A stretch of 39,768 nt of DNA, from the NCBI GenBank assembly GCA_017464745.1, contig JAFTYJ010000098.1, forward strand, positions 1 to 39,768. The letters run 5' to 3'. This stretch comes from Rikenellaceae bacterium. Lineage in GTDB: Bacteria > Bacteroidota > Bacteroidia > Bacteroidales > Rikenellaceae. Of this stretch, positions 24,863-31,831 are shown piece by piece. Under the pieces are notes generated by a model. The model was given only the letters and a program-made list of their open reading frames with translations. It ran no database searches and was not told the DNA's origin. The position numbers and the translations under genes were made by a program. Position 1 is the first letter of the stretch; each line of letters starts with the position of its first letter.

Positions 24863-26266
24863 TTATTGTAAAAATCCAATCTTTCCGGCCGCGGGACGAC
24901 ACAATTCGCGTTCGACAATACCCGTCAGAACGTCGGCCGCATCGTGCCAGCGGTTGCTTCGAAACAGTCGGCGATAGGTGGTCAGGTGGTTGTGGAAATC
25001 GCTCCAACGCTCGCCCCAATCGTGTGGCATTCGGATGTGGCCGGTGACGGTGGCGGAGTTCGACAGAATACGGGCCTCCTTGTTGCCGTTCTGGTGAAAC
25101 CAACTGATGCGTGCCAAGGGGGTGAGTGAGGCTACGGCACGGGCGAAACCGCGGCCGCCGTTGTTGCTCTCGACATCGGCTGTGCGGGTCGAGGTACGGT
25201 TTATCATATCGGCCACAAGGCGTTCGGTAATCTCCATAGGCTCGCGGCTGTAAACCACGTCCGTGACATAGATGTTGTAGTGGTTGTCCACAACGTAGCA
25301 CACCGAGCACAGGTAGTCGTCGCCCGTGTCGGCGGTGTCGGTGTAGTTGCCACGTTTGATGATACATTCGGGAAGGTGGTCGTAGGTGCCGAACTTGTCG
25401 CCATAGAGCAGGCCGCCGCGTGCTGTGGGGTGGCCCTGATACATACACTCAAAGCGCAGTGGGTCCAAGTTGCGTTTCTCCAACAGCAACTCGCGGCTGT
25501 GTTGCTCGCTCCATAAGGGGACTCCCGCAGGGCGCGGGTCTATGGGGCAGGCGGGGGAGGTTTTGAGAGCCTCGAAGTTGAGGTGTAACCACCCCTCACA
25601 GGGTGTATCGAGTTGCTCCCAATGGGTCAGAGGGGTGCATTGCTCGCGCGAGGTGAGGGTGCCGATAAGGTCCTCCTCGTGCCAACGAGTAAAGACAATA
25701 AGTTCCTGCGAGAGGTTGTGCATACGGGTGCGCACCACCGAGGTGTACCACTCCCAGCAGTTCTCGCGGATGATGGGGGAGTTGGCCTCCATAGCATCTT
25801 TGTAGAGGTCGTCGAGGATGAATACATCCACACGGTTGCCTGTCAGCGAGCCCTCACGACCCACAGAGAAGAGTTCTCCCTGACGGCCGATAATCTCTAC
25901 CTGGTCGGCGGTGCGGATATAGGAGGTGCGTTGGCCGGTTTTCTTGATTCGGGTGTCCGTAAAGAGTTCCTCGTATTCGGGGCTCTCCATAAGGCGTTGT
26001 ACGCGGCGGTTGAACCTCGATGCGAGGGTGGCACTATACGATGCAATGGCGATTCGTGCGTCGGGATTGAGCCCCAGCATATAGGCCGGAAGCAGCACCG
26101 ACGAGCCGAGTGATTTGCCGTGTTGGGGTGGTACTGTGACAATGAGTTTGCGAATATCACCACGGCCGAAGGCTTCCAACACCCGATAGTAAGCGGTGTG
26201 GAAGTCGTCGGTCGAAATGAACGGATAAACCTTTTGGGCAAACTCCACTAAGGTTAATTGGTTCAT
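24863..26266 (-). CDS. Phage terminase large subunit-like ATPase/nuclease, orphan
   Basis: A 467-residue protein of normal TerL length. The ATPase part has Walker A PPQHGKS (46-52), Walker B VFILDD (148-153) and the coupling motif VFTRWHEED (191-199). The RNase H-like nuclease part keeps the acid residues expected of the metal site: Asp313 in DTADTGDDY, Glu366 in DVESNNGG and Asp442/445 in HDAADVLTG. So both activities look intact: in phages it packs DNA into proheads and cuts concatemers. No portal, small terminase, capsid or integrase gene is nearby. I start at 26266 (MNQLTLVEF); the frame extends to 26344 without reason. It follows the 98-aa gene by 150 bp and is likely controlled by the divergent repressor. 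Confidence 0.87.
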   Translation of the reverse strand: MNQLTLVEFAQKVYPFISTDDFHTAYYRVLEAFGRGDIRKLIVTVPPQHGKSLGSSVLLPAYMLGLNPDARIAIASYSATLASRFNRRVQRLMESPEYEELFTDTRIKKTGQRTSYIRTADQVEIIGRQGELFSVGREGSLTGNRVDVFILDDLYKDAMEANSPIIRENCWEWYTSVVRTRMHNLSQELIVFTRWHEEDLIGTLTSREQCTPLTHWEQLDTPCEGWLHLNFEALKTSPACPIDPRPAGVPLWSEQHSRELLLEKRNLDPLRFECMYQGHPTARGGLLYGDKFGTYDHLPECIIKRGNYTDTADTGDDYLCSVCYVVDNHYNIYVTDVVYSREPMEITERLVADMINRTSTRTADVESNNGGRGFARAVASLTPLARISWFHQNGNKEARILSNSATVTGHIRMPHDWGERWSDFHNHLTTYRRLFRSNRWHDAADVLTGIVERELCRPAAGKIGFLQ

Positions 26267-26416
26267 TGATTTTTTTGAATTACTAAATAGGATGGGACTT
26301 CGGTCTGCCGACCGCATCGGGCGTCCCCTTCTGAATGTCCCCAAAAATGAAAGAATTTGTGGCAGCGTCCTGCCGATAACCCCGAGAATGTCGCTTCAAA
26401 TTGGCGCAACGGGTGG

Positions 26417-26713
26417 CTACTTGCGGTCGATGAGTAGTTTGCGCACCCGATTGAAGTCGAAGTCATTGAGTCGCTCGCCCTCGTCGGTCGTGGTCGAACA
26501 ACTCCACCAAACGGGCACCACGTCGCTGATGGTTGTGAATGTGCGGTCGGGTGCTGTGTGGGTCGAACGATAGACTATGAGTGTCGAGGTGAGGGTAGCA
26601 TCGTAGTCGGGTGTGGAGTGGTGGATTGAGCCCGAGTAGTAGTCGGTGTCGGCAATTTGAGAGCGCAGACTGTTGGCTATCTCACGATAGGTTGCAGAGT
26701 CAATGGTTATCAT
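26417..26713 (-). CDS. Small protein of unknown function, 98 aa
   Basis: I do not recognise a named family. It is a soluble, acidic to neutral protein without signal or membrane segment. A short helix (about 5-20) is followed by alternating strands (ATLTSTLIVYRS, DRTFTTISDVVPVWWS) and a C-terminal helix (NDFDFNRVRKLLID), so an alpha/beta fold is likely. The PVWW block and the central LIVYR strand look like conserved-core features. It is the first gene downstream of the divergent repressor's operator region and 150 bp ahead of the terminase-like gene, in the same direction. A phage-derived role is inference. A -7 box lies 27 bp before its start. Confidence 0.7.
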   Translation of the reverse strand: MITIDSATYREIANSLRSQIADTDYYSGSIHHSTPDYDATLTSTLIVYRSTHTAPDRTFTTISDVVPVWWSCSTTTDEGERLNDFDFNRVRKLLIDRK

Positions 26714-26739
26714 AATTAGGTTGTGTTAGGGTTGGTTTG

Positions 26740-26747
26740 CAAAAATA
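26740..26747 (-). promoter_or_regulatory. -7 box of the small-protein/terminase genes
   Basis: Minus-strand TATTTTTG (26740-26747) fits TAnnTTTG; no TTG is found at the proper -33 distance. Operator-like site 1 (26751-26767) fills the space where the spacer would be, so a bound repressor would block it. A second minus-strand box, TATCTTTG (26855-26862), lies farther up. Confidence 0.55.
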
Positions 26748-26750
26748 ATC

Positions 26751-26767
26751 GGGTAAATCACTGAATT
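26751..26767. promoter_or_regulatory. Operator-like site 1
   Basis: Read on the minus strand: AATTCAGTGATTTACCC. It shares TTCAGTGATT with site 2, with a degenerate right arm. It lies directly upstream of the -7 box of the small-protein gene. Confidence 0.55.
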
Positions 26768-26814
26768 TTTTATACAATTTTTGATTTTAACGCTCGAATT
26801 AAGAACAAAATTTG

Positions 26815-26822
26815 TATATTTG
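26815..26822 (+). promoter_or_regulatory. -7 box of the S24 repressor gene
   Basis: TATATTTG at 26815-26822 matches TAnnTTTG. No convincing TTTG at -33. Transcription would start near 26826-26829, immediately before operator-like site 2, giving a leader of about 100 nt. Confidence 0.6.
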
Positions 26823-26831
26823 CATCGTAAA

Positions 26832-26848
26832 AGTTCAGTGATTGAATT
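26832..26848. promoter_or_regulatory. Operator-like site 2
   Basis: AGTTCAGTGATTGAATT: arms AGTTCA and TGAATT around a 5-bp spacer, a palindrome with one mismatch (AATTCA/TGAATT). It covers the presumed transcript start of the repressor. Confidence 0.68.
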
Positions 26849-26862
26849 GTGATGCAAAGATA

Positions 26863-26879
26863 AGTTCAAAAACTGAATT
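26863..26879. promoter_or_regulatory. Operator-like site 3
   Basis: AGTTCAAAAACTGAATT: the same arms as site 2 with a different spacer. Centre-to-centre distance to site 2 is 31 bp, about three helical turns, so bound dimers would face the same side. Confidence 0.68.
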
Positions 26880-26929
26880 TGGTACATCCAGCGGTGCAGA
26901 AAATTTATAATTTAAACTTATAATAGGTT

Positions 26930-27598
26930 ATGACTGACAGGTTGAGGCTGATACGCAAAGAGTTGGGTTTGACCCAAGAGGTGTTGGCTCGTAAACTCGG
27001 AATCGGGAAGAGTGCGCTGTCGATGATTGAAACAGGCAAAGCGGCTCTCTCGGAACGCAATAAAAATATTTTAATTCAAGAATTGAACATAAATCCCGAT
27101 TGGCTCGAAGAGGGTCGGGGCGATATGTTCAACGACCAGCCATATCAGGCATTCACCCTGCGTACCGACAACACTCTGCCGCGTCAAAGTGTTCCGCTCT
27201 ACAACATCGAGGGTACGGCAGGTTTGGTGCCGCTGTTTGTGGGTGAGTCGCGTCAAAAGCCCGTGGACTACATCACAATCCCCAACCTGCCCAAGTGCGA
27301 CGGTGCAATATACATTGTGGGCGACTCGATGTATCCGCTTTTGAAGAGTGGCGATATTGTGTTGTACAAGCAGTTGCACGACCTGAGCGATATTTTCTGG
27401 GGCGATATGTATCTGCTGAGTATCGACATCGATGGCGAGGAGTATATAACCGTCAAGTATATCCAAAAGTCCGAGCGACCGGGGTGTGTCAAACTTGTCA
27501 GCCAGAATCCCCACCACGCCGACAAGGATGTCGAACTGTCGAAAATTCGCGCCATTGCCTTTGTCAAAGCAAGTATTCGTATGAATTCTATCAAATAG
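26930..27598 (+). CDS. XRE-type repressor with S24 (LexA/CI-like) domain
   Basis: A 222-residue regulator. Residues about 4-60 form a helix-turn-helix (LGLTQEVLARKLGIGKSALSMIETG). Residues about 87-215 form an S24 peptidase-like domain with Ser133 in GDSMYPLLKSGD and Lys176 in ITVKYI, the catalytic dyad, and a possible Ala97-Gly98 scissile bond in GTAGLVP. Spacing from scissile bond to Ser (36) is nearly that of E. coli LexA (35). Such repressors hold phage-type genes silent until RecA filaments provoke self-cleavage. Here three operator-like sites lie between it and the divergent small-protein/terminase genes, so it probably represses these and itself. coaD follows after 54 bp. Confidence 0.88.
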   Translation: MTDRLRLIRKELGLTQEVLARKLGIGKSALSMIETGKAALSERNKNILIQELNINPDWLEEGRGDMFNDQPYQAFTLRTDNTLPRQSVPLYNIEGTAGLVPLFVGESRQKPVDYITIPNLPKCDGAIYIVGDSMYPLLKSGDIVLYKQLHDLSDIFWGDMYLLSIDIDGEEYITVKYIQKSERPGCVKLVSQNPHHADKDVELSKIRAIAFVKASIRMNSIK

Positions 27599-27652
27599 TG
27601 GCGGTTTCTCGGAAAAATCATATATCTTTACACCTTTAATAAAAGTAAATGT

Positions 27653-28153
27653 ATGCCGACAAACGATAAACAAACGCCCAAGGTGGCTCTGTTCCCCGGT
27701 TCGTTCGACCCCTTTACGGCGGGTCACGAGGAGATTGTGCGCCGTGCGCTGAGGCTGTTTGACCGTGTGGTGGTGGCTGTGGGAATTAACCCTTCCAAAC
27801 AGGGATTGCTGCCCGTTGAGCAACGTGTGCGACTCATTGAGCGTGTGTTTGCCGACGAGCCGCGAGTGGAGGTTAGTCGCTACGAAGGACTTACCGTCGA
27901 GGAGTGTCGTCGTGTGGGTGCGGGCTGGATTGTGCGAGGTGTGCGCGGAGGCGTGGACTTCGAGATGGAACGCACCAATGCTATGGTCAATGCCGAGGTG
28001 GCACCCGAGGTCGAAACAATGATGATGTGCACACGTTCGGAGTTGGAGATTGTGTCGTCGAGTGTCGTGCGCGAGTTGTTGCGCTTTGGCGGCGACGTGT
28101 CGAAATTTATGCCCCAAGAGGTTGATATTAACGAGTTTTTGAATAACCAATAA
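27653..28153 (+). CDS. coaD: Phosphopantetheine adenylyltransferase
   Basis: Transfers AMP from ATP to 4'-phosphopantetheine to make dephospho-CoA, the fourth step of CoA synthesis. The 166-residue protein has the nucleotidyltransferase motif PGSFDPFTAGHEE (15-27, including TxGH) and the second motif SSSVVREL near residue 135, with the interior RGVRGGVDFE block. First gene of a plus-strand group coaD-lpxD-ruvC. A TATCTTTA box at 27623-27630, one base off the consensus, may be its promoter. Pathway partners panC and panD are about 7.5 kb away. Confidence 0.96.
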   Translation: MPTNDKQTPKVALFPGSFDPFTAGHEEIVRRALRLFDRVVVAVGINPSKQGLLPVEQRVRLIERVFADEPRVEVSRYEGLTVEECRRVGAGWIVRGVRGGVDFEMERTNAMVNAEVAPEVETMMMCTRSELEIVSSSVVRELLRFGGDVSKFMPQEVDINEFLNNQ

Positions 28154-28165
28154 ATCACATACAGA

Positions 28166-29194
28166 ATGAAAATTACAGCCGAAATGTTGGCCGGAGTACT
28201 TGGCGGCAGAGTGGAGGGTAATCCTCAGGCGGAGGTTTCGACCTTTGCAAAAATCGAAGAGGGTACCACAGGTGCTTTGTCGTTTTTGGCCAACCCCAAA
28301 TACGAACAATACCTCTATACCACCGAGTCGAGCATTGTGATTGTTGCCGAGGACCTGGTGTTGCAACAACCCGTCAAGGCTACGCTGGTGAGGGTCGAAA
28401 ACCCCTACGCAGGATTTGCCAAACTGCTCGAAATATATGAATCGACAATCGCACGCCCGTCGGGTATCAGCGATAAGGCTTACATCGACCCCGAGGCCAA
28501 AGTGGGCGAGGGTTGCTATGTGGGCCCGTTTGCGGTGATTGAGAAGGGTGCCGAGGTGGGCGACGGCTCGCTGATTTACCCCAATGCCTATGTTGGTAAG
28601 GGTGTGAAGATTGGCAAGGGTTGTACGTTGCATCCCAACGCTGTGGTCTATCACGATTGCCGTCTGGGTAATGGCGTAGTGCTGCACTCGGGTGCGGTTA
28701 TCGGAGCCGACGGTTTCGGTTTTGCTCCCCAGGAGGATGGTACTTTCGGCAAGATTCCCCAAATCGGCAACGTGGTATTGGAGGATAACGTCGAAATCGG
28801 CGCCAACACCTGTGTTGACCGTGCAACTATGGGCTCGACAGTGATAGGCAAGGGTACCAAACTCGACAACCAGGTGCAAGTAGGTCACAATGTCGTTATC
28901 GGTCAGAATACCGTGGCTGCGGCACAAACAGGTTTTGCAGGCTCGGGCAAGATTGGCTCGAACTGTATGTTTGGTGGTCAGACGGGTGTGGCAGGTCACA
29001 TCACCGTGGGCGATGGCGTAAAAACGGGTGCCAAGAGCGGTATCTCGAACGATGTGCCCGATGGCGCAGTGATGATGGGTGTGCCTCTGTTGCCCCGTAT
29101 GCAACACTTCCGTCTGCAAGCACACTATCTGCGTCTGCCCGAAATGGAGCGTCGCCTGCGTGAGTTGGAGAAAAAACTTGCCGACAAGGAGTAG
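28166..29194 (+). CDS. lpxD: UDP-3-O-(3-hydroxyacyl)glucosamine N-acyltransferase
   Basis: Adds the second 3-hydroxyacyl chain to UDP-acyl-glucosamine in lipid A synthesis, from acyl-ACP, in the cytoplasm at the inner membrane. The 342-residue product has the N-terminal uridine-binding domain (about 1-100), then a left-handed beta-helix of hexapeptide repeats (about 105-305) with catalytic His241 in QVGHNVVIG, and a C-terminal helix (MERRLRELEKKL) that packs the trimer. It starts 12 bp after coaD and ends 9 bp before ruvC. Length and domain order are normal. Confidence 0.97.
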   Translation: MKITAEMLAGVLGGRVEGNPQAEVSTFAKIEEGTTGALSFLANPKYEQYLYTTESSIVIVAEDLVLQQPVKATLVRVENPYAGFAKLLEIYESTIARPSGISDKAYIDPEAKVGEGCYVGPFAVIEKGAEVGDGSLIYPNAYVGKGVKIGKGCTLHPNAVVYHDCRLGNGVVLHSGAVIGADGFGFAPQEDGTFGKIPQIGNVVLEDNVEIGANTCVDRATMGSTVIGKGTKLDNQVQVGHNVVIGQNTVAAAQTGFAGSGKIGSNCMFGGQTGVAGHITVGDGVKTGAKSGISNDVPDGAVMMGVPLLPRMQHFRLQAHYLRLPEMERRLRELEKKLADKE

Positions 29195-29203
29195 GCCGAT
29201 AGA

Positions 29204-29806
29204 GTGAGCAACGCGACCAAAATAATAATGGGAATAGACCCTGGTACCAACTATATGGGTTATGGTGTGTTGGCCATTGAGGGCGGCAAACCCAAACCCG
29301 TGGTGTTGGGTGATATCGACCTGCACAAAATCGCCGACCCATATCGCAAACTTGCCTATATCTTTGAGCGAGTGTCGGCGTTGGTCGAGGAGTATAATCC
29401 CGATGAGGTGGCTTTGGAGTCGCCCTTTTTTGGCGAGAATGTGCAGAGTATGCTCAAATTGGGACGCGCCCAGGGTGTGGCTATGGCTGCGGCGTTGAGC
29501 CACGGCAAACAGGTGTTTGAGTACGCCCCCACACGTATCAAACAGGCTATTACGGGACGAGGCGGTGCGGCCAAAGAGCAGGTTGCGGCGTTGTTGCGCT
29601 CGATGTTGGGCGTGGACTACAATCCCAAGCGGCTGGATGCCACCGATGGTATGGCTGTTGCGTTGTGTCACCACTTTGTGTCGAGCAGCCCGCTGGTGAG
29701 CGTGGGTGGCAAGACAACCGTGCGACGTGCGCCCAAAGCATCGTCGTCGTGGGAGAACTTTGTGGCCTCGCATCCCGAACGTGAGATTAAACAAAAAAAG
29801 AAATAG
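29204..29806 (+). CDS. ruvC: Holliday junction resolvase RuvC
   Basis: Dimeric endonuclease that cuts four-way junctions in recombination, working with RuvAB. The 200-residue protein has the acidic quartet of the RNase H-like fold: Asp12 in GIDPGTN, Glu72 in ALESPFFG, and Asp145 and Asp148 in LDATDGMAVALCHH. The C-terminus has a Lys-rich tail (EREIKQKKK). I use the GTG at 29204; an internal ATG at 29228 would remove eight residues and leave only three before the catalytic Asp, so it is less likely. It follows lpxD by 9 bp; ruvA and ruvB are not here. Confidence 0.96.
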   Translation: MSNATKIIMGIDPGTNYMGYGVLAIEGGKPKPVVLGDIDLHKIADPYRKLAYIFERVSALVEEYNPDEVALESPFFGENVQSMLKLGRAQGVAMAAALSHGKQVFEYAPTRIKQAITGRGGAAKEQVAALLRSMLGVDYNPKRLDATDGMAVALCHHFVSSSPLVSVGGKTTVRRAPKASSSWENFVASHPEREIKQKKK

Positions 29807-29827
29807 TAACAATTAAACTGTCAAACA

Positions 29828-30832
29828 ATGAGAAAGATGATTTTGTCGATTATTGCCGCCGTGGGTATGATGTCGTGCACTCCCCAAGGCGGATATACCA
29901 TCAAATGCGAGCGTACCGGTTTGGAGGGCGCCGTGGTGCTGAGAATCGACACTACCGAAGTGATTGAAACGGCCAAAGCAGGCAAAGTTACATTCAAAGG
30001 TGTGGTGGATGAGCCCAAATTCGGATTCCTGCTGGATGTGAATCGTGAGCCGGTGGCACAATTTGTGGTTGAGCCCGGTGTGATTAACGTTACCGACGAG
30101 GGTGTGACAGGTACTGTGTCGAATGACGTGGTGTCGCGCCTGAGCACTCAACTCTCGGAACTTGTAACCCGTTTCCACGCTGAGGATACTTCGGCCGAGG
30201 AGCGTCGTCAGATTCAGGAGTCGTTCAAACCCCTTATCGATAGCACTTTTGAGGCCAATACCGACAACTTTGCAGGTGTCGCATTGCTGAGCCAAATGCT
30301 CAACGAAATGAGTCTTGACGAAGTGCGCGAGGCTGTGGACAAATTCTCGCCCGAGATGCAGGAGCATACCTATATCAAAGAACTCAAAGAGCAACTCAAA
30401 GCGTTTGCAACCGTTGAGCCGGGTGGCCAATACCTCGATTTCGAACTCGAAGGTATCGATGGTGGCAAGGTCGTGTTGTCGGATTTGCTGGCCAAAGGCG
30501 ACTATGTGTTGTTGGATTTCTGGGCAAGTTGGTGTGGCCCCTGTATGAACGAGGTACCCTATCTCATTGAAACCTACAAAACCTATGGTGGTAAAGGTTT
30601 TGAGATTCTCGGTGTGTCGCTCGACAACGACGCTGCCAAGTGGAAACAGGCTGCTGCCCGTATGCCGTGGGTACACGCATCGGATTTGAAGGGCTGGGAG
30701 TCGGCTGTGGCACAACTCTACAAAGTGCACTCCATTCCCGCCAACTACCTGATTGCCCCCGATGGCACCGTGGTTGAGAAAAACCTGCGCGGCGAGGCAC
30801 TCAAACAGGCTGTGGCAAAGTATGTTAAATAG
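29828..30832 (+). CDS. DUF4369-thioredoxin (TlpA-like) lipoprotein
   Basis: A 334-residue lipoprotein (lipobox MMSC, Cys17). Residues about 22-115 match the DUF4369 pattern of Bacteroidota (TIKCERTGLEGAVVLRI, TFKGVVDEPKFGFLL). Residues about 195-334 are a thioredoxin-fold domain with WCGPC (Cys236, Cys239), a usual thiol-disulfide reductase motif, and the cis-Pro region HSIPANYLI. Mature protein should face the periplasm as an electron donor or disulfide reductase. The 208-aa gene downstream is a shortened paralogue. Its own start lies 21 bp after ruvC. Confidence 0.93.
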   Translation: MRKMILSIIAAVGMMSCTPQGGYTIKCERTGLEGAVVLRIDTTEVIETAKAGKVTFKGVVDEPKFGFLLDVNREPVAQFVVEPGVINVTDEGVTGTVSNDVVSRLSTQLSELVTRFHAEDTSAEERRQIQESFKPLIDSTFEANTDNFAGVALLSQMLNEMSLDEVREAVDKFSPEMQEHTYIKELKEQLKAFATVEPGGQYLDFELEGIDGGKVVLSDLLAKGDYVLLDFWASWCGPCMNEVPYLIETYKTYGGKGFEILGVSLDNDAAKWKQAAARMPWVHASDLKGWESAVAQLYKVHSIPANYLIAPDGTVVEKNLRGEALKQAVAKYVK

Positions 30833-30858
30833 TACGGAGCGCTAAACGGATTGTGATA

Positions 30859-31485
30859 ATGAGAAAAATTCTGATGGCCGCCGTGTGTGCGGTGATGTTG
30901 GTGGGTTGCGGTGAGGGCTTCCGCTTTGAGGTCGAAATGCCGACTCGTTACCCCGATGCAACGTTCTATCTCTCGCCCGAGAACAACCCTACGACCTACT
31001 ATATGAAGGCCAAGAGTGACTCGGAGGGTGTGGTGCGCTTTGAGGGCCGTATGCGCCAACCCGTGGCTGCGTGTGTCAGCGATGGCTATGTGGCTGTGTC
31101 GCACACGTTCTTTGTCGAGGAGGGTAGTGTGAAGTTCGGCTATCTGAGCGAGACCGACAAAACTATCGTGGCTATGGGTACCGAGTCGAATGATGCCTAT
31201 AACCAATACCTGGTGGATATGAAAGCCTTGGAGGTTAAATATGCCACCTGTGATAGCACTTGTGTGAAAGTGGCGGATATTGAGGCTGAGATGAATCGCG
31301 ATTTCGAGGCGCTGGGTGCTGCGGTGCAGGCTGCCAATTATGATAATATTTTGGGCGTGTATCTGTTTGTCAAAGAGGGACTTTGGCTGACTGCGCCCGA
31401 GAGGGTCGATAGCATCGTGGCTTGTTTCTCGCCCGAGATGCGCGAACACCCTTATATGCGCGAGGTACTCCAAAAGGCTAAATAA
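30859..31485 (+). CDS. Shortened DUF4369 lipoprotein, paralogue of the upstream gene
   Basis: A 208-residue lipoprotein (lipobox LVGC, Cys17; an earlier GTG at 30853 is possible). It resembles the upstream protein over DUF4369 and the helical segment (DNILGVYLFVKEG against DNFAGVALLSQML; VACFSPEMREHPYM against VDKFSPEMQEHTYI) but stops exactly where the thioredoxin domain would begin. No CXXC is present. It is therefore a tandem duplicate that lost, or never had, the redox domain; a binding or substrate-presenting partner is a guess. A strong terminator follows at 31528. Confidence 0.85.
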   Translation: MRKILMAAVCAVMLVGCGEGFRFEVEMPTRYPDATFYLSPENNPTTYYMKAKSDSEGVVRFEGRMRQPVAACVSDGYVAVSHTFFVEEGSVKFGYLSETDKTIVAMGTESNDAYNQYLVDMKALEVKYATCDSTCVKVADIEAEMNRDFEALGAAVQAANYDNILGVYLFVKEGLWLTAPERVDSIVACFSPEMREHPYMREVLQKAK

Positions 31486-31527
31486 CGGCGTAACTTATGT
31501 AATACCTCTTGGTATATAATCCCAAAT

Positions 31528-31568
31528 AAAAAGGGTGTGTCTAACAAGTTTTAGACACACCCTTTTTT
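31528..31568 (+). terminator. Terminator of the coaD...DUF4369 gene group
   Basis: A 12-bp perfect stem GGGTGTGTCTAA (31533-31544) with TTAGACACACCC (31551-31562), flanked by A5 and six T (31563-31568), 43 bp after the last stop. Confidence 0.94.
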
Positions 31569-31585
31569 GTGTTTAATGGTTCGGT

Positions 31586-31632
31586 ACTGCCGCCCACTGC
31601 CGCCCTCCAAGCCTCGCTCCAAGCCTCGCTCC
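31586..31632. repeat. Short tandem repeats between terminators
   Basis: Two 10-bp copies of ACTGCCGCCC (31586-31605) are followed by two 12-bp copies of TCCAAGCCTCGC (31606-31629) and a partial third. No coding or RNA function is apparent. Confidence 0.75.
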
Positions 31633-31642
31633 ACTACCAATC

Positions 31643-31673
31643 AAAAAAAACGGCCGTCATTACTGACAGCCGT
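31643..31673 (-). terminator. Terminator of tRNA-Arg
   Basis: Stem ACGGCCGTCA (31650-31659) with TGACAGCCGT (31664-31673), one G-T pair, and eight T on the minus strand (A-run 31643-31650). It starts 5 bp past the tRNA 3' end. Confidence 0.88.
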
Positions 31674-31678
31674 CTTGG

Positions 31679-31752
31679 TGATTCCGACAGGACTCAAACC
31701 TGTAACCTTCTGATCCGTAGTCAGATGCTCTATTCAATTAAGCTACGGAACC
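31679..31752 (-). tRNA. tRNA-Arg, anticodon ACG
   Basis: A 74-nt cloverleaf on the minus strand. Acceptor GGTTCCG pairs with CGGAATC (one G-T), the anticodon stem is TCTGA/TCAGA around loop CTACGGA, giving anticodon ACG (A34 becomes inosine through TadA), and the T arm is ACAGG with loop TTTGAGT and CCTGT. The discriminator is A; the genome does not encode CCA here. It reads CGU, CGC and CGA codons. Confidence 0.95.
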
Positions 31753-31767
31753 ATCGCATTTGCGGTG

Positions 31768-31798
31768 CAAATATACGCACATTTTTTGATTCTGCAAA
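31768..31798 (-). promoter_or_regulatory. Promoter of tRNA-Arg
   Basis: Minus-strand TTTG (31795-31798), 19 bp, TATATTTG (31768-31775), a full consensus match 15 bp before the tRNA 5' end. It lies beyond the yhbP-like stop, so the tRNA is a separate transcript. Confidence 0.83.
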
Positions 31799-31831
31799 AA
31801 GTTGGGCGTTTTTTTTAGATTTTTTTTGATT

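Noticed and set aside
24754..24918. Longer start of the SDR gene
   Set aside because: Overlaps the promoter and the end of the terminase-like gene; the cofactor loop is normally within the first 20-25 residues.
27071..29812. 913-codon minus-strand open frame
   Set aside because: Spans the opposite strand of four secure genes (repressor, coaD, lpxD, ruvC); His/Cys-rich low-quality sequence typical of antisense frames here.
31643..31798. Integration site of a mobile element at tRNA-Arg
   Set aside because: No integrase and no direct repeat of the tRNA 3' end is seen in the window.
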